Source: Actinophytocola gossypii
GTDB taxonomy: Bacteria > Actinomycetota > Actinomycetes > Mycobacteriales > Pseudonocardiaceae
Length of the DNA: 64,000 bases
Reading direction: 5' to 3'
NCBI RefSeq assembly: GCF_025165815.1
Contig: NZ_JAFFZE010000031.1
Location: forward strand, 1 to 64,000
Shown: piece by piece, positions 55,719-62,879 of the stretch
Numbering within the stretch: the first letter of the stretch is position 1
How the letters are laid out: each line of letters opens with the position of its first letter
Translations under genes and position numbers: made by a program
The notes under the pieces: model-generated
Told to the model about the DNA's origin: nothing
The model's database searches: none
What the model saw: only the letters and a program-made list of their open reading frames with translations

Positions 55719-55979
55719 ATGTACGTGATCGAACTTCGCTTCACCGACGACCCGCGCCGCCTCGACGCCCGTCCCGCGCACCGGGACCGGCTCGCCGCAC
55801 TGCACGCCACCGGACGGCTCCTGCTCGCCGGTCCGCTCGCCGACGACTCGGGTGCACTCCTGGTGTTCCGCGACGACCCGGACGACGAACTGGCGGCCGA
55901 CCCGTACTACAGGACTCCTGGCGTCGAGGTCTCCTCGGTGCGTGAGTGGCGTCCGGTGGTCGGTGACCAGTACGGGTGA
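55719..55979 (+). CDS. YciI-like protein
   Basis: 86 aa from ATG 55719. MYVIELRFTDDPRRLDARPA, HRDRLAALHATGRLLLAGPL and the tail of YRTPGVEVSSVREW show the ferredoxin-like YciI fold with the conserved His (AHRD) and the AGP turn. Family members are small dehalogenase-like or muconolactone-isomerase-like enzymes. The substrate is unknown. It is divergent from crp, 44 bases away, so Crp control is possible. Confidence 0.87.
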   Translation: MYVIELRFTDDPRRLDARPAHRDRLAALHATGRLLLAGPLADDSGALLVFRDDPDDELAADPYYRTPGVEVSSVREWRPVVGDQYG

Positions 55980-56119
55980 CCGGTGCGGGCGCCGTGGGCG
56001 GACGCCCCACGCCGGCCACGACGCCGGCTGCGCGTACCTGACGGTGCGGGCGCCGTCGCTCACGACCACCTGGGCTCGCGTCGCCAGCTGGTCCCGCATC
56101 GGGCAAGGGATTGAACGGT

Positions 56120-56767
56120 TCAGGCAGTCGGCGGGGAGCCGTAATCGAGTTCGGTGAACTGGGCGGCCGCGGCGGTCAGCTCCTCGTCGGTCAGCAACCG
56201 CGGGTTGCCCAGCGCCACCGCCCGCCGGTACGTCTCCGCCAGCCACTCGACCAGCTCCAGTCGCGCGCACGCCTCGTCGAGCGTCTCGCCGAGGGCGATC
56301 GAGCCGTGGTTGCGCATGAGTGCCGCGGCGCGATCGGTCAGGGCGGCGAGCACGTTGGCGGCCAACGCCTCCGACCCGAACGTGGCGTACCGGGCGACCC
56401 GCACCACCCCGCCGAGCTGCAGGGTCGCGTAGTGCACCGGCGGCAGCTCGTCGTGCGTGCAGCCGACCGCGATCGAGGACATCGCGTGTGCGTGCGCGAC
56501 CGCCCTCGCGCCGGTGCGGGTGTGGATCGCCAGGTGCAGCGGGAGCTCCGAGGTCGGTCGGGGGTGGCCTGCCACGACCGTGCCGGTCAGGTCGACGACG
56601 GTCAGCAGGTCGGGAGTCAGCGCGCCGAGGTCGGTGCCGGACGCCGTGACGACGACGTGCTCGCCGGCGCGGACCGACAGGTTGCCGGCCGTTCCGACCA
56701 CCAGGCCACCCTCGGCGAGCCGGCGACCGGCCGCCACCAGCAGCGCGCGCTCACTCTCGTACACCAC
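56120..56767 (-). CDS. class II aldolase/adducin-family protein (FucA/AraD-like)
   Basis: 215 aa from GTG 56767. LLVAAGRRLAEGGLVVGTAG, NLSVRAGEHVVVTASGTDLG, then VAHAHAMSSIAVGC with two zinc His residues, and ALMRNHGSIALGETLDEACA with a third His. The family cleaves sugar phosphates (fuculose-1-P, ribulose-5-P epimerisation) through a zinc enolate. Its start overlaps the stop of the LuxR gene by 17 bases, so it is the third gene of the hsp70-luxR transcript, an unexpected partner. Confidence 0.9.
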   Translation of the reverse strand: MVYESERALLVAAGRRLAEGGLVVGTAGNLSVRAGEHVVVTASGTDLGALTPDLLTVVDLTGTVVAGHPRPTSELPLHLAIHTRTGARAVAHAHAMSSIAVGCTHDELPPVHYATLQLGGVVRVARYATFGSEALAANVLAALTDRAAALMRNHGSIALGETLDEACARLELVEWLAETYRRAVALGNPRLLTDEELTAAAAQFTELDYGSPPTA

Positions 56768-59174
56768 CGCTCCCCACCAGCGTCCGCAGCTGTGACAGTA
56801 GCTCGCTCCGGCTGGACGCGCCGAGCCGCTGGCGCATCCTCGCGACGTGGTGCTCCACCGTCTTCGCGGAGATGAACAGGCGGTCGCCGACGTCCTTGTA
56901 CGTCAGGCCGGAGACGACGAGTTCGGCCACCTGCAGCTCCCGGTCGCTCAGGCTGACCTCCGGCGCCGGTTCGGGATCCGACGACGGGCGGCGGGTGGAG
57001 ACGGGCTTGCCCTGGATCACCCGCGCGCAGTCGAGCAGACGCACCATCGCGGTGCGGTCCGCGGTCCGGGTCGCGGCGTGACCCGCCAAGCGGGCGGCGT
57101 CCCAGGTGAAACCCGCCGCCTGCAGGCCGCGGGCCGCGTCCTCGACGGCGTCCGCGTCGACCGTGCCGGCGGTGACGTCGAGCCAGCACCGCGCCGCGGT
57201 CGCCACGGTGCCGAACTGCTCGTCCCGGGCAGCCGCCTTCGCCATCGACTCGGCGTGTTCCTCGGCCACGTCCGGCTGGCCGGCGACGATCGCGGCGTGC
57301 AGGCCGCCCCACCACAACGGCACCGCCCACAGCGGCGGGTCGCCGAGTCGGGCCAGCAGTGCGCGGGCCTCGGCGAGGTGCGCGGCGACCCGGCCCTCGT
57401 CACGCACCCGGGCGGCGGCGACGGTCAGCTCGCCCAGCGGAAGGAACGTGAACAGGTCGACCGGGTGGCGCAGGACCGCCTCACCCGCCTGCAGCCACGC
57501 GCGCCCCAGCCCGGCCGCGTCGCCGGCTCGGCGGGCCACCCCCAGCTCGATCGCCACGGCGAACAGCGCGTCCCTCGGCTCGCTCGGGGCGCGGCGGGCG
57601 GCCGCCAGACCGTCGGCGGCCCTGGTCAGGTCACCGCGGGCCATCGCGATCCAGGCCAGCAGGAGCCGGTGCCGGGTGGCGAGCGGCGCGCCGCCGGTTC
57701 CGGCCGCGGTCGCGCGCTCCAACAGCGACGTCGCCGTGCCGAGCTCGCCGTAGTGCAGGGCGAGGAGCGCGCCGAGCGCCGCCGGGCTGTCCGGGAGCAG
57801 CACGCCCCGCCCGACCGGTTCGAGTGTCGCCGCAGCACGCACCATTGTGGACAGCGCGGTCATCGGCCGGCCGACCACCGACTCGTGCATGCCTTGTGCC
57901 ATCAAGGAAAGCGCGCTGGACAGGGACGTCGGCGGCCCGTCGTCGGCGACCGGCTCGGTCAGCTCGCCGACGCCGATCGAACCGAGTGCGGCGAAGTGGT
58001 CGGCGCCGGCCCAGCGGTACAGCTCCGCGCTGCGGCCCAGCTGCCCCCGATGCGCGAGCGCCGCCGCGGCGACCGTGGCCGCTGCCCTGCGGTCGGGAGC
58101 GTTGTCGGTGGTGATCACCTGGTCGGCGAGCCGCAGCGCGCCGTCCAGGTCGCCGGCGAGAGCCAGCGCCTCGGCCCGGCGGGCGGCGACGTCGACGGGG
58201 GCGCGGCCCGCGGTGACCGCGGCGGCGTAGAGGCGGGCGGCGAGCGCCGGATCGGTCGGCAACGCCTCCGCGGCGGCGGTCTCGAACGCGGCGGCGGCAC
58301 CGTCCCCGCCGATGCCGGTGCCGGCGAGCGGGCGCATCAACGGCAGCACCGGGCCACCCCGGGCCAACTGGAGCTCGGCGAGTCGCTGCCGGATCCACGC
58401 GCGCCGCTCCACCGGGATCAGCAGGCGGATCGCCCGCTGCGCGATCGGGACGAGGGCGCCCGCCGTTCCGACGAGCCCGGTCGCGCGGGCCGCCTCGACG
58501 ACGTCGCTGATGTCGGTGGCGCCGGGCCCGGTGTCGAGGAGGTCGACGAGCAGGTCGCGGTTGAGGGCGACGCCCGCCTCGGCGGCGAGCAGGAAGCGGA
58601 GCACGCTCTCGTCGAGGCGGGCCAGCTCGGGGTGGAAGCCGGCGAGCGCGGCGGTGGGGACGTCGAGCTCGCCGTCGAGCGCGCGGGCCAGCCGGTCGAC
58701 GAACGCGGGGACGCCGCCGGTCTGGGCGTGCACGAACTCGGCGTGCCGGTCGGTGCGCAGCCGGGCGGGGAGCGCGGCGCGGACCTGCGCGGCGTCGAAG
58801 GGTGCGAGGAGGAGCTGGTCCTGGACGAGGTCGAGCAGCTCGGCGACCGGGCCGCGCCGGGGCCACGGCCGCGCGGCGACGACGAGCCGGACGGGTGTCG
58901 TGGTGGCGATCCGGCGCAGGTCGCGGAGGTCGGCGTCGTCGAGCTGGTGCGCGTCGTCGACGAGGAGGACACCGTCGGTGACCTGGTCGAACGGCGGCAG
59001 TGCGATGACCGGCTCGGTGCCGGTGGCGGCGTGCACGGCGGTGCCGAGGTGCTGCAGGAGCGTGGTCTTGCCGTACCCGCCGGGAGCGACGATGCCGACG
59101 TGCGCGCCGGGCCGCCGGTCGGCGGCGACGGTGTCGACCTGGGCGGCGATGGCGCGGTCGAGGATCGGGCTCAT
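56751..59174 (-). CDS. IniR-like LuxR-family ATPase regulator
   Basis: 807 aa from ATG 59174. An AAA/STAND-type NTPase domain has Walker A VGIVAPGGYGKTTLLQHLGT and Walker B GVLLVDDAHQLDDADLRDLR. The middle is a long alpha-solenoid of TPR-like helices. The C-terminus is a LuxR helix-turn-helix, VSLSDRELQVAELVVSGLTY and ISAKTVEHHVARMRQRLGAS. Size, domain order and position next to an IniB-domain gene match mycobacterial IniR (Rv0339c), which activates iniBAC. It is coupled to the hsp70-like gene by an ATGA overlap. Confidence 0.88.
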   Translation of the reverse strand: MSPILDRAIAAQVDTVAADRRPGAHVGIVAPGGYGKTTLLQHLGTAVHAATGTEPVIALPPFDQVTDGVLLVDDAHQLDDADLRDLRRIATTTPVRLVVAARPWPRRGPVAELLDLVQDQLLLAPFDAAQVRAALPARLRTDRHAEFVHAQTGGVPAFVDRLARALDGELDVPTAALAGFHPELARLDESVLRFLLAAEAGVALNRDLLVDLLDTGPGATDISDVVEAARATGLVGTAGALVPIAQRAIRLLIPVERRAWIRQRLAELQLARGGPVLPLMRPLAGTGIGGDGAAAAFETAAAEALPTDPALAARLYAAAVTAGRAPVDVAARRAEALALAGDLDGALRLADQVITTDNAPDRRAAATVAAAALAHRGQLGRSAELYRWAGADHFAALGSIGVGELTEPVADDGPPTSLSSALSLMAQGMHESVVGRPMTALSTMVRAAATLEPVGRGVLLPDSPAALGALLALHYGELGTATSLLERATAAGTGGAPLATRHRLLLAWIAMARGDLTRAADGLAAARRAPSEPRDALFAVAIELGVARRAGDAAGLGRAWLQAGEAVLRHPVDLFTFLPLGELTVAAARVRDEGRVAAHLAEARALLARLGDPPLWAVPLWWGGLHAAIVAGQPDVAEEHAESMAKAAARDEQFGTVATAARCWLDVTAGTVDADAVEDAARGLQAAGFTWDAARLAGHAATRTADRTAMVRLLDCARVIQGKPVSTRRPSSDPEPAPEVSLSDRELQVAELVVSGLTYKDVGDRLFISAKTVEHHVARMRQRLGASSRSELLSQLRTLVGSGGVRE

Positions 59175-61435
59175 CGGCGACCCCTGTCGCGGTCGGTGCG
59201 GTGCCGTGGTTCGGCGGAGGACCCGTCGTCGCGGTAGCGGTGGCGGCGGGAGCGTGCGGGGGAGGGTCCGGGGTCGTCGTCTGGGCGACGGTGGCGGCGG
59301 GGTTCAGGGCTCATGGCGGAGTGCGAGTGGGGGGCCGGGGCTTCGTCGTCCGGCGCGCGGTGGCGGTTGGCGCCGGCGTGGGCGTCGGGTTCGCGGTGGC
59401 GGGAGCCGGCGTTGGGGTCGGGGTCGGGTTCGCGGTGGCGGGAGCGGGCGGGTGTTTCGGGGTGGTTGGGCTGGACGGAGCCGTCCAGGTGGTTGGCGTG
59501 GTGGCGGGTTCGTGGGGGTGGTTGGAAGTCGGGGCGGGAGCGGGTGCGTGCGGATGACTCAGGGTCGGTGGGTTGGAGGTGAGGGTGTGAGTGGGCAGGG
59601 GTGCGTGCGGGTCGTTCGAGGTCGGGGTGGACGGGGTCGTTGGGATGCGGGTGGGACGGAACGCGTGCGGGGGGATGCGTGGGTGGCCCGAGGTCGGCCG
59701 GGTGAAGGGGATCGTCGAGGTGGTTGGGGTGGGAGCGGGAAGGCGCGGATCGTTCAGGGCCGGTGGGGTGCATGGGTTGGTCGAGGTGGTTGGGGTGGGA
59801 GCGGGTTGATCGTTCGTGGTGAGGGCGTGGTGGTTCGAAGCCGGGGAGGGACGGGGAATCGCCGGCTTGACTCGGATGGGGTGGTCCGGGGGCTGCGTGG
59901 TGTGACGGATCGTCGGGGTGGCTTGGGTGGGGCCGCGCGGGTGCTTCGGGGTCGGTGAGGTGTACGGGGTCGTCGGGGTGGCTTGGGTGGGATCGCGCGG
60001 GTGCTTCGGGGTCGGCGAGGTGCTCGGGATCGGGGTGGGGAGCGTGGTCGGTGAGGTCCACGGGATCGTCGGGGTGGGGAGTGGGGTCGGCGAGGTGCTT
60101 GCGGCGGGGCAGGACGTCGGACCGGTCCGGTGTCAGGGAGCGTGCGGGTCGGCGGCGTGGGGACTCGGGGCGCGAGTCGTGCTCGGGTGCTGCTGGGGTG
60201 CGGTTGCGGCGGGGCGACTTCTCGTCGCGGGTGGGGCGGCGGAGCAGGCGGCGCTTGGGTGGTTCGAGGGGCACGATGTCGACCGGGGGTCTGGGGGGTG
60301 GCGGGCCCAGATCCGACAGGTCCGCCTCGGGTAGGTCGTCCAGGCGCATCAGGTCCGTGTGGGTCACTGCCGACGGGGTCAGGGGTTCGGGGGTCACCGC
60401 GGGCGCGGTGGCTCGGACGGTGGGCTTCGCTACCTTCGCCGCTGCCAGGGCCGCACCTCGCGCCATCGCCGTGGCGGGGTCGGGGCTCGGTACGACTCTG
60501 GCTCGGGTTGTTGTGCTCACCAAGCGTCTGAGCAGGGGGATCTGTGCGCAGCCGCCTACCAGGACCACCGTGTGCACGTCGGCGGACTGGATGGTGCGGC
60601 GGAGTGACTCGACCGTGCTTTCCAACGTCGGGCGGATCAAATCCTCCCAGTCGCCTCGGGTGACGCGGACTCCGGCGACGGTCACCGCTCCTTCGGTGGA
60701 GAGGCGTTCCTTGGCGGCCGTGCACTTCGCGCGGAGGGAGGCCAGGGCCGGGCCTGTGGGGGCGCTGTCCAGCCCGGCCAGGACGTGGTCGGTCAGTAGG
60801 TCGTCGAGGACGGTTCCGGCCAACGACTCCTCGGTGGTGTGGGTCAGTGGTTCGAAGCCGAACGAACCCTTGCGCAGGACCGCGGCCTCGAAGCGGGTCG
60901 CGCCCAGTGCGTGGACGGCGAGTTCCTCGCCCACCTCCACGCGGTCGGTGGCGGCGTGGTTCTCGGCGGCGGCCACCGGTCTCGGTAGGAGGGTCAGTTC
61001 GGGGAGGCTCACCTCGCGCAGGGCCGTCAGGAGGGTTGTGCGGCGGTGCGTCCCCCAATTGGCTGGGTGGGTGACCACCAAATGGGTGGCGGGAGCGTTC
61101 TCGGTCGCCTCCACTTGGTCGACGATCCAGCCGATGACGGCGGCGGTGAGGACCTCGGCGGGGTAGGGCTCGCCGCCGAGTGTGATCGGGATCTCGTCGC
61201 CGACGCGCTCGGGCACGTCGCGGGCGATCCAGGCGGCGCGTTCCGGCAGCGCGCGGATCGCGGCCTCGCCGACCTCGACCATGCCGTGCTCGGTCACGTG
61301 CAGCACGGAGGGGACGCCGGAGGGGGCGCCGTCGAGGGGGACGACCTGGGCGCCGCGGCCTCGACCGGGGTCGTTTCGGCTGATGGCGGCCGTGGTGCGG
61401 CCGCTGCCGAGATCGATCCCGAGGGCGTAGGGCAT
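59171..61435 (-). CDS. Hsp70-type ATPase with His/Pro/Asp-rich tail, no substrate-binding domain
   Basis: 754 aa. Residues 1-345 form an actin/Hsp70 ATPase: MPYALGIDLGSGRTTAAISR (phosphate 1), LVVTHPANWGTHRRTTLLTA, LSTEGAVTVAGVRVTR and VHTVVLVGGCAQIPLLRRLV (adenosine motif). From about residue 350 the DnaK substrate domain is absent. Instead come about 400 low-complexity residues with recurring units such as RSHPSHPDDPVHLTDPEAPA and a very basic end (RRHRYRDDGSS). The ATPase is divergent from canonical DnaK and has no membrane helix. It is the first gene after the divergent promoter shared with the IniB-domain gene. Confidence 0.88.
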   Translation of the reverse strand: MPYALGIDLGSGRTTAAISRNDPGRGRGAQVVPLDGAPSGVPSVLHVTEHGMVEVGEAAIRALPERAAWIARDVPERVGDEIPITLGGEPYPAEVLTAAVIGWIVDQVEATENAPATHLVVTHPANWGTHRRTTLLTALREVSLPELTLLPRPVAAAENHAATDRVEVGEELAVHALGATRFEAAVLRKGSFGFEPLTHTTEESLAGTVLDDLLTDHVLAGLDSAPTGPALASLRAKCTAAKERLSTEGAVTVAGVRVTRGDWEDLIRPTLESTVESLRRTIQSADVHTVVLVGGCAQIPLLRRLVSTTTRARVVPSPDPATAMARGAALAAAKVAKPTVRATAPAVTPEPLTPSAVTHTDLMRLDDLPEADLSDLGPPPPRPPVDIVPLEPPKRRLLRRPTRDEKSPRRNRTPAAPEHDSRPESPRRRPARSLTPDRSDVLPRRKHLADPTPHPDDPVDLTDHAPHPDPEHLADPEAPARSHPSHPDDPVHLTDPEAPARPHPSHPDDPSHHAAPGPPHPSQAGDSPSLPGFEPPRPHHERSTRSHPNHLDQPMHPTGPERSAPSRSHPNHLDDPLHPADLGPPTHPPARVPSHPHPNDPVHPDLERPARTPAHSHPHLQPTDPESSARTRSRPDFQPPPRTRHHANHLDGSVQPNHPETPARSRHREPDPDPNAGSRHREPDAHAGANRHRAPDDEAPAPHSHSAMSPEPRRHRRPDDDPGPSPARSRRHRYRDDGSSAEPRHRTDRDRGRR

Positions 61436-61674
61436 CCGTGGCGTGTCCTCTCCGAGACCTGTCCGTGACCGGCGACGGGAGGTAGTCGTACCACCGGACC
61501 ACCCGTTCGGGGCAACCCCGTGTGGGTGAGGGGCAGATCCCCTAACCCCCTAACGGGTGAGTGATTCTTCGCCCTATGGGGCTGGTCGACAACTCGGAGT
61601 GATCCCCGATGTGGCCCCGGACCTCCGTCCATACGGTTCCCTGCACACAACCGCACATTCCGCAAGGAGAACCG
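61436..61674. promoter_or_regulatory. divergent promoter region of the ini-type locus
   Basis: 239 bases separate hsp70-like and iniB-like starts. CGGGG CAA CCCCG (61508-61520) is a perfect small hairpin. CCCCTAAC is repeated in tandem (61539-61546 and 61547-61554), and GCCCTATGGGGC (61571-61582) is symmetric. Direct repeats of 8 bases are what a LuxR-type activator bound as a dimer could use. The long leader to the TTG start at 61675 also leaves room for control after initiation. Confidence 0.5.
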
Positions 61675-62754
61675 TTGTACTCGTTCCAGACCCTGCAGGA
61701 CTTCGTGCTGAACCTGCTCAACGACGAGGCCGCCCGGAACGCCTACGCGGCCGACCCGGTGGGCGCCCTCACCGACGCCGGCCTGGGTGACCTCACCCCT
61801 CAGGACGTCGAAGAGGTCATTCCCCTGGTCACCGACGCCCTGCCGACCGACACCCCGCTCGGCCCCCTCGACCTCGACGTCGAGACGCTCACCGACGGCA
61901 CGAGCGCCACCACCGGTGTCGCCGCGCTCGGCACCGTCGAGGACCTCGCCTACGGCGGCGCCCTGGTCAACCAGGACGACGACGGTGTCGACCTCTGGGC
62001 GGGCGTCCAGTCCACCGGCCGTGTCGCCGGCGTGATGGAGACCGACGGCGACTTCGCCGCCGGCGGCGTGTCCACCCCGGTCGTCTACGCGGGCGCCAAC
62101 AGCCACGGCGACTACCTGGTCACCACCGCCGACCCGGCCGAGGTGCTCGACGACCTCGGTGACCGCACCGACACCGCCGCCGCCACCGCCACGCACCTGG
62201 TCGGCACCGGCGCGGGCACCCTCGCCGGCGCGGTCGACACCGGCGCCGAGAACCTCGCCGGCTTCCTCGCCGGCACCCCGGCCGCCCCGGCCGCCAACCT
62301 GGTCGACGACGGCTCCGACATGCTGACCTCGGGCATGGTCACCGGCGTCGGCATGGTGCACGGCGCCACCGCCGGGCTGCCCTCCACCGACGACCTCCCG
62401 GTCGCCGTGCCCTCCACCGACGACCTGCCGGTGGACCTGCCCGAGCTGCCCCACCTCGAGGGCCGCCTCGGCGAGACGCCCGACCTCGGCGACCTCGACC
62501 TGCCCGTCGAGCTGCCCGAGCTGGGCACCGACTCCACGTCGGTCTCCGGCATGGTCTCCGGCACCGTGTCCGGCACCGTGTCCGACGTCGTGTCCGGCAC
62601 CGTGTCGGGCACCGTGTCCGGCACCGCGTCCAGCAGCCCGGTCTCCGACGCCGTGTCGAGCAGCCCGGTGGGCGGTCTGACCGACACCGTCTCGGGCACC
62701 GGCGACCTGCCGGTGGTCGGTGACCTCACCAACGACCTGAACCTGGGTCTCTGA
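61675..62754 (+). CDS. IniB N-terminal domain-containing protein
   Basis: 359 aa from TTG 61675, fixed by AAGGAGA five bases before it. The start LYSFQTLQDFVLNLLNDEAA, NAYAADPVGALTDAGLGDLT and PQDVEEVIPLVTDAL is the helical IniB N-terminal domain. The rest is low-complexity, acidic and Gly/Thr/Ser-rich, with PSTDDLPV twice and a run of (T)VSG units (VSGTVSGTVSDVVSGTVSGT) near residue 300. No signal peptide is seen. Mycobacterial IniB precedes the dynamins IniA and IniC and is induced by cell-wall inhibitors. A dynamin gene follows here too. Confidence 0.88.
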   Translation: MYSFQTLQDFVLNLLNDEAARNAYAADPVGALTDAGLGDLTPQDVEEVIPLVTDALPTDTPLGPLDLDVETLTDGTSATTGVAALGTVEDLAYGGALVNQDDDGVDLWAGVQSTGRVAGVMETDGDFAAGGVSTPVVYAGANSHGDYLVTTADPAEVLDDLGDRTDTAAATATHLVGTGAGTLAGAVDTGAENLAGFLAGTPAAPAANLVDDGSDMLTSGMVTGVGMVHGATAGLPSTDDLPVAVPSTDDLPVDLPELPHLEGRLGETPDLGDLDLPVELPELGTDSTSVSGMVSGTVSGTVSDVVSGTVSGTVSGTASSSPVSDAVSSSPVGGLTDTVSGTGDLPVVGDLTNDLNLGL

Positions 62755-62801
62755 GGCACAAGCCGGTTCGAAGAGAAGGGGACCGCCCCAGTCCCCGCCC
62801 A

Positions 62802-62840
62802 GGGCCGGGGCCTGCGACATCGTTCGCGGGCCCCGGCCCC
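62802..62840 (+). terminator. strong hairpin between iniB-like and dynamin genes
   Basis: GCCGGGGCCTGCGA (62804-62817) pairs with TTCGCGGGCCCCGGC (62823-62837), giving a very stable stem of about 14 pairs, followed by CCCCCTTTCCCCC. It could stop most transcripts after the IniB-domain gene and let some read through to the dynamin, which would set their ratio. Confidence 0.65.
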
Positions 62841-62879
62841 CCTTTCCCCCATACGGGTTAGCACGGCACACTCGTCCGG

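Noticed and set aside
55980-56119. 15-base direct repeat CGGTGCGGGCGCCGT (55981 and 56042)
   Set aside because: Two GC-rich copies in a short intergenic gap, with no palindromic or gene context beyond the coincidence. Not enough to call an element.
59201-60334. Plus-strand Gly/Val-rich frames resembling PE-PGRS or silk-like proteins
   Set aside because: They are exactly antisense to the His/Pro/Asp-rich tail of the Hsp70-like gene. The repeats come from that coding tract, and no ribosome site or continuous frame supports a gene.
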